Source: an uncultured Bacilli bacterium | Lineage (GTDB): Bacteria; Bacillota_I; Bacilli_A; RF39; UBA660 | Assembly (NCBI GenBank): GCA_948497845.1 | Contig: CAOOMX010000005.1 | Location: forward strand, 1 to 47,821 | DNA: 47,821 nucleotides | Direction of reading: 5' to 3' | Part shown: one piece after another, positions 26,332-34,347 of the stretch | How the letters are laid out: each line of letters begins with the position of its first letter | How positions within the stretch are numbered: position 1 is the stretch's first letter | Translations under genes and position numbers: made by a program | Notes under the pieces: model-generated | Told to the model about the DNA's origin: nothing | What the model saw: only the letters and a program-made list of their open reading frames with translations | The model's database searches: none

Positions 26332-26360
26332 TTGATTTTTGAATTTTTATCTAGTAGAAT
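26332..26360 (+). promoter_or_regulatory. sigma-A promoter of the ferredoxin gene
   Basis: TTGATT (26332-26337), a 17-base spacer and TAGAAT (26355-26360), followed 8 bases later by AAGGAGG and the ferredoxin ATG. Confidence 0.65.
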
Positions 26361-26381
26361 TGTTATAAGGAGGAAAATATT

Positions 26382-26708
26382 ATGAAAAAGATTGTAGTAA
26401 ATAAAGATGTTTGTATTGCTTGTGGAGCTTGTATTGGACAAGATCCTGAACATTTTGACTTTGATAGTGAGGGCTATTCTGAAGCTATAAGTCAAGAAAA
26501 TTTAGATAGCGAAGATTTGATAACTGCTATTGAGTGTTGTCCAACTACTGCTATATCTATTCAAGATGGTGATGAAAAAGATAATAGCGAAACTGATGCA
26601 TGTGCTTGTGAACATTGCCATTGTGAAGAATGTGATTGCGAAGATTGCGAATGTGAAGAAGCAGAATGTGAAGAATGTGATTGCAAGGAATGCAATGCTT
26701 GTGACTAA
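26382..26708 (+). CDS. ferredoxin fused to a cysteine-rich metallothionein-like tail
   Basis: The first ~70 residues are a single-cluster ferredoxin: CIACGACIG (three cluster ligands at about 12, 15 and 18), the acidic DPEHFDFDSEGY segment, and the fourth ligand in ECCPTTAI. Such proteins carry electrons on one [4Fe-4S] or [3Fe-4S] cluster. The last ~36 residues are unusual: 13 cysteines in CxC and CxxC spacing with many Glu/Asp and one His-Cys pair (for example CEHCHCEECDC). That tail would suit binding of soft metals. The start has AAGGAGG. It is a single gene with its own promoter and terminator, diverging from the tail-anchored protein. Confidence 0.88.
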   Translation: MKKIVVNKDVCIACGACIGQDPEHFDFDSEGYSEAISQENLDSEDLITAIECCPTTAISIQDGDEKDNSETDACACEHCHCEECDCEDCECEEAECEECDCKECNACD

Positions 26709-26728
26709 AAAAATATAGTTCATTAAAA

Positions 26729-26769
26729 AAAACTTCGTTTCATTAACTACTAAAAACGAAGTTTTTGTT
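26729..26769. terminator. bidirectional terminator between ferredoxin and ddl
   Basis: A 12-bp stem, AAAACTTCGTTT (26729-26740) with AAACGAAGTTTT (26754-26765), has T-tracts on both strands. It ends both the ferredoxin transcript and the converging ddl transcript. Confidence 0.85.
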
Positions 26770-26780
26770 TGCAAATATTT

Positions 26781-27959
26781 TTATTTTTTACAACCTTTTG
26801 TACCATTAAAGTTTTCTAATATATTACTTGTAAAATAAGTTGTTTTTTTGTCCTTATCTTTAAATTCTTTAATGCTTAATTTTATCATATCATCTAGTAA
26901 TTCTTTATATGGTTTATTACATGCTTCCCATAAATAAAAGGCTAATGACCCAGGTATTGTATTTGGTTCATTGACATAGATTTCTTTTGTCTTTTTATTG
27001 ATTAAAAAATCTATTCTACATACGCCACTTAAATTTAATGCTCTGAATGCTTTTTTACTTAAATCTTCAACCTTTTCTTGCATTTGTTTTTCTAATCTAG
27101 CAGGTATTATTCTTGATGTATTTAACATACCTTTAGTTCCATTTGTACCTTTTTTTGCTTTATCTCCGATATACTTGTCTTCATATGTTAAGAATTCATT
27201 ACTACTATTTACTTCCTCAATAGCACTTGTATACATGCATTCATAATTACCTAATACACTACAGTTTACTTCCATTAAGTTTTCTACTGCTTTTTCAACA
27301 ATTATTTTATGATCATATTTTATCGCTTCTTCAATGGCTTCTTTTATTTCACTTTTTTTATTAACAAAAGTTATACCTACACTGCTTCCTAATGAAGCTG
27401 GTTTAACTATTACTGGAAATCCTAAAGCTTCTACTTGTTTTAAAATTTTAGCTTCTTCTAATAAATATTCTGTATCAAAAAACCATACATAATCTACTAC
27501 TGGTATATCTCCATCTTTAAAGATTTGCTTCATAATTACTTTGTCTTGTCCTAAAGCCGCAGCAAGAGTTCTACATCCTACTACTGGTAATCCTAAAGTT
27601 TCTATAAAGCCTGCTAATGTTCCATCTTCAACATTTTGACCATGAACAATAGGAAAAGCTATATCTATTTTATCTACTATTTTGTTAAACATAGATTTGG
27701 TACTGATTAAACACACTTCATCTTTAACACGGCCTATAATAACTTCTTTTGCATTCTTTTTTAAAGTATTTAAATCTTTGTAATTCTCTATTTTAAGTAG
27801 ATTTTCTCCCGTATAAAAACTTCTATCTTTTGCTATATATATTGGTACAACATCATATTTTTCTTTATCAATATGATTAATTGCTTGTAAACTCGATATA
27901 ACACTTACTTCGTGTTCTACACTTTTCCCTCCAAAAAAAACTCCTATTTTTAATTTCAT
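26781..27959 (-). CDS. ddl: D-alanine--D-alanine ligase
   Basis: ATP-grasp enzyme that joins two D-alanines for the peptidoglycan stem peptide. 392 residues, about 30-40 longer than E. coli forms. Seen: FFGGKSVEHEVSVIS with the catalytic Glu; FPIVHGQNVEDGTLAGF; VKPASLGSSVGI; an omega loop containing TYEDKYIG, where the Tyr expected of D-Ala-D-Ala (not D-Ala-D-Lac) ligases is kept; and the magnesium site INEPNTIPGSLAF variant. The insert GDKAKKGTNGTKGMLN belongs to a Firmicute subgroup of this family as I know it. The gap to murF is 12 bp and the start has AAAGGAGG, so murF-ddl form one operon. Confidence 0.94.
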   Translation of the reverse strand: MKLKIGVFFGGKSVEHEVSVISSLQAINHIDKEKYDVVPIYIAKDRSFYTGENLLKIENYKDLNTLKKNAKEVIIGRVKDEVCLISTKSMFNKIVDKIDIAFPIVHGQNVEDGTLAGFIETLGLPVVGCRTLAAALGQDKVIMKQIFKDGDIPVVDYVWFFDTEYLLEEAKILKQVEALGFPVIVKPASLGSSVGITFVNKKSEIKEAIEEAIKYDHKIIVEKAVENLMEVNCSVLGNYECMYTSAIEEVNSSNEFLTYEDKYIGDKAKKGTNGTKGMLNTSRIIPARLEKQMQEKVEDLSKKAFRALNLSGVCRIDFLINKKTKEIYVNEPNTIPGSLAFYLWEACNKPYKELLDDMIKLSIKEFKDKDKKTTYFTSNILENFNGTKGCKK

Positions 27960-27971
27960 TTTGTTCCTCCT

Positions 27972-29552
27972 TTATTCATTAAAGATGTCTGGTAAGTCAT
28001 TTTCTAAGAGTACATATATATCTTCTTTTTCTTCTTTTAACTCTCTTGCTATATCAAATGCTTTTTTGACATCATTTATAACACTTATTTTATGTTCATC
28101 ATATTTTTCTTCTTGTAAACCATCTAAAATGGGCTTTGTTTGTGCTTTACCTACTAAAATAACATAATCTGCTACTTTACTAATATATTTACCAAACTGC
28201 TTATTTAATTCATATTCTTCTGTTCCTAATTCAATCATTCCGGGGGTTACAACTACTTTTTTCCCCTTCATTAATTTTAATACATCTAAGGCCATTTTAC
28301 TACCCACTGGATTAGAATTATATGCATCATCTATAATGTTTAATTCCCCTAACTCCTTTAATTCTAAACGATGCTCTATACTATTTATTCTTTTTACGCC
28401 CATATCTAACTCTTGTAAAGTCATATTCTTATACTTTCCAAAAGCAATACCCGCTAATATGTTATATACGTTTGGTATACCTAGTAATTTAGTAGTAAAT
28501 TTATGCTTTTCATTTGTACTTTTAAAAACTACATCAAAATGCATTCCTTTACTATCCATTTTAATGTTTTCAGCATATATATCAGCACTTTTATTTTCTA
28601 TACCTATCCATATTACTTTAACATTATTTTTTAATTTATAACTCGTTTGCATTTCATCATCTTTATTTAATATCGCTAATCCATCACTAGGTAATGCTTC
28701 TATTAATTCAAATTTTCCTTTTTGAACATTTTCTCTGGAACCAAACGTTTCTAAATGCGCTTCTCCTATTTTAGTAATAATCCCATATTTAGGTCTTACT
28801 AATTTACATAAAAGCTTTATTCTTCCCATCTTAAAAGCTCCCATTTCAGCAATAAATATGTCATGAAACTTATTCAGTAAATTATTAATCGTTAAAATTA
28901 AACCATATTGTGTATTATAATTCTTCGGAGTCGCTAAAGCATTAAACTTTACATTTAATATGTCATTTAAAATATTTTTACTACTTGTTTTTCCATAACT
29001 CCCTGTTATTCCTATAACTTCTAAATTTTTCATGTCTTTTACTTTATTCATAGCACTTTTCTTATAATAGTAAAAAACATATTTTTCTATAGGTCTATTT
29101 ATAATATTACTTATTTCTATGACTAAATAATTTATAGAAGTCATTAAACTTAATAAAAATATATTTAAATAACTGTCTTTGGTTATTATATATATAATAG
29201 TTGGTATGAAATAGATTATAATTAAAGATCCTATTAATCTTTTTACCCTAGCTGTTACTTTTAATGGTATTTTAACTTGTTCTTTTTCTTGTTCCTTTTT
29301 TTCTAATATGAAAAAAAGAATATATATAATATTTAAGCCTAAAACAATCTTATTTCTTATATATAAATTTATACCATTTATGATTAACATTATTATATCT
29401 TGTATCTTAAATACTTCATTCCATTTTTTTATTCCCCATTTAATATATCGATTGTTTTCATTATAAAAGTGTTGTTGTAAAATATGTAAATTCTTTTTGC
29501 TTATAATGATGATATATAGAAGAAATGGTAGTAAATAAAGAATACTTTTCAT
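27972..29552 (-). CDS. murF: membrane-anchored MurF (UDP-MurNAc-tripeptide--D-Ala-D-Ala ligase)
   Basis: Adds the D-Ala-D-Ala dipeptide to the lipid-precursor sugar; a Mur ligase. 526 residues because the first ~165 form a membrane domain with four or five hydrophobic spans (about 2-18, 50-65, 68-83, 107-124, 128-146) not present in the classic enzyme. The catalytic part begins near residue 176 with the P-loop GITGSYGKTSS (184-190), followed by TPKNYNTQYG, GEAHLETFGS and IDDAYNSNP, all Mur-ligase landmarks. It lies between an alpha/beta hydrolase gene (4-bp gap) and ddl, its substrate supplier. Confidence 0.92.
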   Translation of the reverse strand: MKSILYLLPFLLYIIIISKKNLHILQQHFYNENNRYIKWGIKKWNEVFKIQDIIMLIINGINLYIRNKIVLGLNIIYILFFILEKKEQEKEQVKIPLKVTARVKRLIGSLIIIYFIPTIIYIITKDSYLNIFLLSLMTSINYLVIEISNIINRPIEKYVFYYYKKSAMNKVKDMKNLEVIGITGSYGKTSSKNILNDILNVKFNALATPKNYNTQYGLILTINNLLNKFHDIFIAEMGAFKMGRIKLLCKLVRPKYGIITKIGEAHLETFGSRENVQKGKFELIEALPSDGLAILNKDDEMQTSYKLKNNVKVIWIGIENKSADIYAENIKMDSKGMHFDVVFKSTNEKHKFTTKLLGIPNVYNILAGIAFGKYKNMTLQELDMGVKRINSIEHRLELKELGELNIIDDAYNSNPVGSKMALDVLKLMKGKKVVVTPGMIELGTEEYELNKQFGKYISKVADYVILVGKAQTKPILDGLQEEKYDEHKISVINDVKKAFDIARELKEEKEDIYVLLENDLPDIFNE

Positions 29553-29556
29553 AAGG

Positions 29557-30297
29557 TTACCTCCTTACATTAAAGAAATTATCTAATACTCGAATGCAAT
29601 CATTTAAATGCTCTAAATACGCATAATGGGTTGCTCCTTCATATACTACAACCCCAGCATCTGGTATTAGCTTTTCTAATTCATATGCCCTTTTTAAAGG
29701 CACTGCTGTATCTAAACTGCCCCAGATAAGAAGCGTTGGACACTTTATTTTTTTTACATCTTCCCCAATTTCGGTATTCACTGATTTGACAAGAACTCCT
29801 CGCATCGTTTCACTAGCTTTCTTGTAATCATTTGATCCTATGTAATTTTTCATAATATTGGCAATCCATTTTAAAAAGAATATCTTTTTTATCCTTTTGT
29901 ATATTCTATTCTTTAATGGTAATTTTTTTAACTCTTTACAATAAGGACTACCAAAACAAATTAGTTTTTCTGTTTGATAACGGGATGCATATACTAAGGC
30001 TATTTTTCCCCCAAAAGAATGCCCTATTAATATAACTTTTTTTATTCCTAAGTCTTTAATTAAATTATGAATGGCTTCACTATAGTCGTATACACTCCAT
30101 GCGCTTTCGGGTTCGGCACTTTTCCCAAACCCCGGTAAATCAATCACTAATGTGTTAAAATGCTCTTCATATTTTTCACTTAACGGATACATCATTTCAA
30201 TATTTTGACCCCAGCCATGTAAAAACACTAAAGTAATGTCTTTATCAATGTTAGTGAATCGGTAATTTATTTTTGCTGCCATTACTTCTTTTTGCAT
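29557..30297 (-). CDS. alpha/beta hydrolase
   Basis: 246 residues of the alpha/beta hydrolase fold. Seen: oxyanion-hole FLHGWGQN, nucleophile serine in LIGHSFGGKIAL (near residue 94), catalytic Asp in LIWGSLDTAVPL and His in GATHYAYLEH. There is no signal peptide, so it is cytoplasmic. The substrate is unknown; the family includes esterases, lipases and amidases. It is 4 bp upstream of murF and co-transcribed with murF-ddl, which suggests a role near the cell wall, for example hydrolysis of an ester or amide, but this is a guess. Confidence 0.88.
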   Translation of the reverse strand: MQKEVMAAKINYRFTNIDKDITLVFLHGWGQNIEMMYPLSEKYEEHFNTLVIDLPGFGKSAEPESAWSVYDYSEAIHNLIKDLGIKKVILIGHSFGGKIALVYASRYQTEKLICFGSPYCKELKKLPLKNRIYKRIKKIFFLKWIANIMKNYIGSNDYKKASETMRGVLVKSVNTEIGEDVKKIKCPTLLIWGSLDTAVPLKRAYELEKLIPDAGVVVYEGATHYAYLEHLNDCIRVLDNFFNVRR

Positions 30298-30333
30298 ACA
30301 TACACCTTCTATTCATTATATTTTATTCATTTT

Positions 30334-31047
30334 TTATTTAATGCTATATAATTTTTTTATTTCTTTTATTGTTAATTTTCGATATTCTCCTGATTTTAAC
30401 CCTTCTAAATTTAAAAAGGCATAGCCTACTCGGCTTAATTTTATTACATCATGATGTAATTCTCTAAATATTTTTTTAACAATATGGTTTCTACCTTCTA
30501 CAATGGTTATTTCTACTAAACAAGTCTCTTTTTCTAAATCTTTCTTACGTATTTTAAATCGATTTATTTTAACTTTTCTATTGTCTATTTTAACACCATG
30601 CTTTAATGCATTTATATCCTCTTTTGTTAACTGTCCCTTTATTTTAGCTATATACGTCTTAGGCACTTCAAAACTTGGATGCATTAAATGGTTTGCAAAT
30701 TCTCCATCATTCGTTAGTAAAATAAGGCCCGTTGTGTCGTAATCTAACCTTCCAATTGGATAAATTCTTGCTTCTGTATCAATTAAATCTGTTACAGTTA
30801 TCCTTCCTTCTTTGTCTGTTACACTACTAATAACACTACGGGGCTTGTTTAATAAATAGTACTCATGCTTAATATCTGTGTTAATAATTACACTATCTAT
30901 ACTAATAACATCATTGTCATCTACTTTGGTTCCTAATTCCGTTATTACTTGAGCATTTACCATTACTTTGCCCTTTTTTATTAATTCCTCTGCTTTTCTT
31001 CTGGATGTATATCCATATCTTGCGATTACTTTTTGCAGGCGTTCCAT
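30334..31047 (-). CDS. rluB: RsuA/RluB-family pseudouridine synthase
   Basis: Converts uridine to pseudouridine in 16S or 23S rRNA. I chose the ATG at 31047 (MERLQKVIARYG). The frame is open a little further upstream from GTG codons. 237 residues. An N-terminal S4 RNA-binding domain (LQKVIARYGYTSRRKAEELIKKG) is followed by the catalytic domain with IGRLDYDTTGLILLTNDG, where the Asp in RLDYDT is the nucleophile, and by HHDVIKLSRV. RluB versus RsuA cannot be settled by eye. A promoter lies immediately before it, leaving a leader of only about 10 bases. Confidence 0.9.
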   Translation of the reverse strand: MERLQKVIARYGYTSRRKAEELIKKGKVMVNAQVITELGTKVDDNDVISIDSVIINTDIKHEYYLLNKPRSVISSVTDKEGRITVTDLIDTEARIYPIGRLDYDTTGLILLTNDGEFANHLMHPSFEVPKTYIAKIKGQLTKEDINALKHGVKIDNRKVKINRFKIRKKDLEKETCLVEITIVEGRNHIVKKIFRELHHDVIKLSRVGYAFLNLEGLKSGEYRKLTIKEIKKLYSIK

Positions 31048-31063
31048 AAAAATCACCACTTAA

Positions 31064-31092
31064 AGTATAGCACGATTATCCATATTTTCCAA
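31064..31092 (-). promoter_or_regulatory. promoter of the pseudouridine synthase gene
   Basis: On the minus strand TTGGAA (31087-31092), a 17-base spacer and TATACT (31064-31069). The predicted start is about 10 bases before the ATG, so the transcript would be nearly leaderless. Confidence 0.6.
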
Positions 31093-31133
31093 TAAAAAGC
31101 CTTAATTAATGTATTTGCTTATCTTTTTTCCCT

Positions 31134-31940
31134 TTAAATTATCCAAATGATCTTTATTATACTCGCTATACTAAAAGCCAATAATAGAGCAAGTAAAAAT
31201 AATAATACTACATTTTTTATAATTATCCATTCTCTTTTTATACGTTTAAATCCAATATTAGCATAAAAGTAATTGTATTCTTGTTCTTCATAAAAAATAG
31301 TATAAAATATATATAAGAGAAGTATAAGTAATATTCCTATTATTATTTTTTTTATTATCCTAAAGCTGTTGATAAAATTTATGTTGGGTAACCCTTTATA
31401 AGGATCATTTTCTATTTCATAGTGATATACATGTAGTTTTTTTAAATCTATTTCTGTTTGGCGTATTAAACTCCAATCTTTTAAATTTAAATGATATACT
31501 ACTTTAGCATTTTTAGCCTTATAGTACTCTAAAACATCAGGATGCATATATCCTGCCCAAGTGTATTGATCAACTTCTTTAATTATGTAGATTTTTTCAT
31601 CCAATTCTATTGGGTCTCCAGGATGCTTTTTTATAGCGAATGTATTTATTTTTACTTCATTTTCTTTTAAAGAGTCATCTTTATAAAAGGCATGTAAAGA
31701 ACCTTCAATATTTATTATTACTCCTGCTTCTATACTAGCTACGTTTTTTATGTTTTTTATTTGTTCATAGTCTTTGGCATTGGTTATAAATTCTATATAA
31801 GTATCTTCATAATAAGTATTTACTTTGTTTATATAAAGTTGATTGATATTCTCCCATAAAAAGAAAATTATTAATATACTCGTTACAAGACATAATTTTT
31901 TTCTATTTTTCTTATTTTTAAAAAAACTTTTTATAAACAT
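31134..31940 (-). CDS. FtsX/MacB-like permease fragment paired with the degenerate ATPase
   Basis: 268-residue membrane protein. One N-terminal span (about 15-31, LCLVTSILIIFFLWENI), an exterior domain of ~160 residues (AKDYEQIKNIKNVASIEAG) and two C-terminal spans (about 196-214 and 244-266). The layout, one span, large outer domain, then a membrane block, recalls MacB/FtsX-type permeases, which have four spans; here one seems missing. It overlaps the end of the ATPase-like gene by 10 bases, so the pair is translated together. There is no sequence motif that decides the substrate. Confidence 0.65.
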   Translation of the reverse strand: MFIKSFFKNKKNRKKLCLVTSILIIFFLWENINQLYINKVNTYYEDTYIEFITNAKDYEQIKNIKNVASIEAGVIINIEGSLHAFYKDDSLKENEVKINTFAIKKHPGDPIELDEKIYIIKEVDQYTWAGYMHPDVLEYYKAKNAKVVYHLNLKDWSLIRQTEIDLKKLHVYHYEIENDPYKGLPNINFINSFRIIKKIIIGILLILLLYIFYTIFYEEQEYNYFYANIGFKRIKREWIIIKNVVLLFLLALLLAFSIASIIKIIWII

Positions 31941-32593
31941 TTTACAACCCCATTTTCTACTTCTATTAATACATCACGATATTCTTTTAAATCTTCTTTG
32001 CTACTCATAATGACACATTTTCCATCTTTAGTTAAGGCTTTATATACTTTTAATAGTGCTCTTGTATCTTTTTCATTTAGATATTTACTAGGGTAATCTG
32101 CAATAATGACTTCTGCTTCATTTATCAATGCTCTTATTAAACTTACGATTTGCTTTTCTAGTAAACTAAGTTTAGCAATGGGCTTACTGGGGATGTTATA
32201 TTTGGTTAAATAAGCTTTGATTCTTTTATTTTTCTCTTCTTTTGTTAAGTTTTTATTACACCATAAAGCCATTAAAAGATTCTCTTTTATATCTAATCGA
32301 TCATCTAATATATTATGGGGATATGTGTATCCAATATAACGATATTTTTGTTCTATAATAAAATCTTCTTTAAAATTATCAATTTCTTTATTATCTAAAA
32401 TATAGGTCTCAGAGGGATATAGACTGTTTAAACCTATAATTTGAAGGATAGCATGGGAACTTTCTTCATCCCCTAGTATGTGATAAAATTTTCCTCTTTC
32501 AAAAGATAGCTTTATATTCCCTTTTTTTGTTCCAAGGATTCTGCCTACTATTAACGCCAAATTTACATTTTCAATCTGTATGATAGCTTCCAT
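31931..32593 (-). CDS. degenerate ABC-transporter ATPase-like protein
   Basis: 220 residues that follow the course of an ABC ATPase of the MacB/LolD type, but the active residues are gone. Seen: where Walker A GxxGxGKST belongs there is GDEESSHAIL (41-50), with no lysine; where the signature LSGGQ belongs there is LSLLEKQIVSLIRAL (142-156); Walker B reads IIADYPSKYLN (163-173), with Tyr in place of the catalytic Glu; the H-loop position has SSKED. So it cannot hydrolyse ATP in the usual way. The length and fold appear kept, and the gene is open, which suggests retained function as a structural or regulatory subunit. It has its own promoter. Confidence 0.72.
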   Translation of the reverse strand: MEAIIQIENVNLALIVGRILGTKKGNIKLSFERGKFYHILGDEESSHAILQIIGLNSLYPSETYILDNKEIDNFKEDFIIEQKYRYIGYTYPHNILDDRLDIKENLLMALWCNKNLTKEEKNKRIKAYLTKYNIPSKPIAKLSLLEKQIVSLIRALINEAEVIIADYPSKYLNEKDTRALLKVYKALTKDGKCVIMSSKEDLKEYRDVLIEVENGVVKCL

Positions 32594-32615
32594 GTTATCA
32601 CCTTACTTTACCTGC

Positions 32616-32644
32616 ATTGTAACATAGAATTCTTTTTCTGACAA
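32616..32644 (-). promoter_or_regulatory. promoter of the degenerate ABC pair
   Basis: On the minus strand TTGTCA (32639-32644), a 17-base spacer and TACAAT (32616-32621). Its -35 box is only 13 bases from the -35 of the divergent plus-strand promoter at 32658, so the two promoters would compete or be co-regulated. Confidence 0.65.
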
Positions 32645-32657
32645 CTTCCGAAAAAAC

Positions 32658-32686
32658 TTGACAAAACTAGGCTTTTATATTAAAAT
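32658..32686 (+). promoter_or_regulatory. sigma-A promoter of the bitopic hydrolase-like gene
   Basis: TTGACA (32658-32663), a 17-base spacer and TAAAAT (32681-32686). An inverted repeat GGCTTT/AAAGCC (about 32670-32692) covers the -10 region and could bind a regulator. Confidence 0.75.
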
Positions 32687-32718
32687 AAAGCCATTGTTTT
32701 TTTAAGGGGGAGACAAGT

Positions 32719-34311
32719 ATGCAAAATTCTTTATGTGTAGAAAAAAAGAGAATGCCTGGGATGTATAGTATGCTTGGGACTTTTGAAAGTAAGCATGTAG
32801 CAACCGACGAAAGCGCTGTTGTAGAGTCTTTATTTGGTATTAGTGAGCATCAATGTAAAAAAACAAGAACAATCGATGAAGAACTTGAAGAATTACTAGA
32901 AGATGTTCAAAAGCTAGATTTAAGTCCTATCGAAAGTGCTGCAGTAGAAGAGCCTTTAGTTTTTAGAGCTAATCACGAAAAATATCAAGCAACATCTGGA
33001 AAAATGACAACACCTACTAAAGCCAGAAAGGAAAAACATTTTTCTGCGGCAACTCAATGTCAAATTAATGTAACCAAAGAGGAGCAAAAAGCGGCTGAAG
33101 AAACAGTTTCTTTTAGAACGAATCATAAGCGTGCTATTTTTATTGGGCCTGATACTCCTAAGCCAGCAAAGCAAAAAGAAGAGAAACAAAGGGTGGTTAA
33201 ACAACAAGAAGGTAAAAGAGCAAGTAAGAAATTAAAAATAACAGCTTGTCAAAACCTGCTAAAAGATGTTCAAAAGAAATTTAAAGTTAGCTTAAAAAGT
33301 TTACCTAAGTTAAAGGTGGTTAAAGCTACTGACTTCATACGAACTCCGAAAGTAGAAACTTTGCAAAAAGCAGCTGTTTTAGGTCTTGTTGGTGCTTTAG
33401 GTTGTGGATTAGTAGCAACATCTTTGTTTGCGATTAAAAATATTACTCCTAATGCAGAAGCTGAAGCTATTGAGGCTACATCACAAATAAACGTTTATCA
33501 AATGTTAAATGATCAAGCAAAAGCAGAAGCTAAAGCTCAAATGGATGCATATTTAGAACAAACAAAATCTGTAATATACCAAGACCCAATTAAGGCTAAA
33601 CAATTAGAACTCGAAGCCTTGCAAGTAGAATTATCTTTACTACAATTAAAAGAAAGTGATCCAACTCTAGAAGAAAAAATCGACTATATTTTAAATGAGT
33701 TTGAACTTACTTGGGATCAATTTATTACTATTGTTGCAGTCGTTCGTCAAGAAGCTGGTCCAAGCTATGATGAAGGATATAATGTTATATCTAATATATT
33801 TTTAAGAACAATAGATGGCGGATATGCCAAATATTTAACTCCTGCTAAATGTTTTTTTGCTCAAACAACAAGAGATGGTCAATATGTAGCTTATGGGAAA
33901 AGACATTATGTTAAGCATTTGTCTTATATAGAAGATACAGATACTTATCTTGCTGTAATAGACTTTTTCTGTTCGGCAGATGAAAATGGACAACTAAAAC
34001 CAAGTCATGATTATTTATATTTTGGGGCTTATGGAACCACAGGAAGAGAAGATGCTGTACGTTTAAGTGGTGCTAATGAATATTTTAACGAAGCATGGCG
34101 TGCTAAAAAATTATCCTATAGCATTAAACCTCTTAATGAATATATACAAGAAAAAAATCAAAAAGAATATGATGAAAAAAAAGCCACTTTGGAAGCAGCT
34201 ATTGCAACTCTTGAAAATGAAATAAAGGAATTAACCTTGATTGCATGGGAAGAAAATGGTCGTGAAGTAGCTCTAACAAGAGTGAAAAATGGTATGTCAT
34301 TTTTAAAATAA
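32719..34311 (+). CDS. bitopic protein with SleB-like cell wall hydrolase domain
   Basis: 530 residues. A basic cytoplasmic region (about 1-212) contains two copies of a short motif (VFRANHEKYQ.. and SFRTNHKRAIF..), each followed by TP-K sequence. One membrane span follows (about 214-235, AVLGLVGALGCGLVATSLFAI), then an exterior Ala/Glu helix (VYQMLNDQAKAEAKAQ) and a C-terminal domain with VAVVRQEAGPSYDEGYNVISNIFLRT. That last part resembles the SleB/CwlJ cell-wall hydrolase fold, with the Glu in RQEAG as likely catalytic residue. Similarity is moderate, so the hydrolase call is tentative. The start follows AAGGGGGAG. It has its own promoter and terminator. Confidence 0.7.
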   Translation: MQNSLCVEKKRMPGMYSMLGTFESKHVATDESAVVESLFGISEHQCKKTRTIDEELEELLEDVQKLDLSPIESAAVEEPLVFRANHEKYQATSGKMTTPTKARKEKHFSAATQCQINVTKEEQKAAEETVSFRTNHKRAIFIGPDTPKPAKQKEEKQRVVKQQEGKRASKKLKITACQNLLKDVQKKFKVSLKSLPKLKVVKATDFIRTPKVETLQKAAVLGLVGALGCGLVATSLFAIKNITPNAEAEAIEATSQINVYQMLNDQAKAEAKAQMDAYLEQTKSVIYQDPIKAKQLELEALQVELSLLQLKESDPTLEEKIDYILNEFELTWDQFITIVAVVRQEAGPSYDEGYNVISNIFLRTIDGGYAKYLTPAKCFFAQTTRDGQYVAYGKRHYVKHLSYIEDTDTYLAVIDFFCSADENGQLKPSHDYLYFGAYGTTGREDAVRLSGANEYFNEAWRAKKLSYSIKPLNEYIQEKNQKEYDEKKATLEAAIATLENEIKELTLIAWEENGREVALTRVKNGMSFLK

Positions 34312-34320
34312 GATATTTAA

Positions 34321-34347
34321 AAAGGATTGTTATGGCAATCTTTTTTT
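34321..34347 (+). terminator. intrinsic terminator of the bitopic protein gene
   Basis: A short stem GGATTG/CAATCT around a 6-base loop is followed by seven Ts. Confidence 0.8.

Noticed and set aside
26502..26774. 90-codon minus-strand frame over the ferredoxin
   Set aside because: It is the antisense shadow of the cysteine-rich tail and runs into the terminator; no ribosome-binding site.
26781..27959. VanA-type D-Ala-D-Lac ligase (glycopeptide resistance)
   Set aside because: The omega-loop tyrosine of D-Ala-D-Ala ligases (EDKY) is kept and no vanH/vanX-like genes are nearby.
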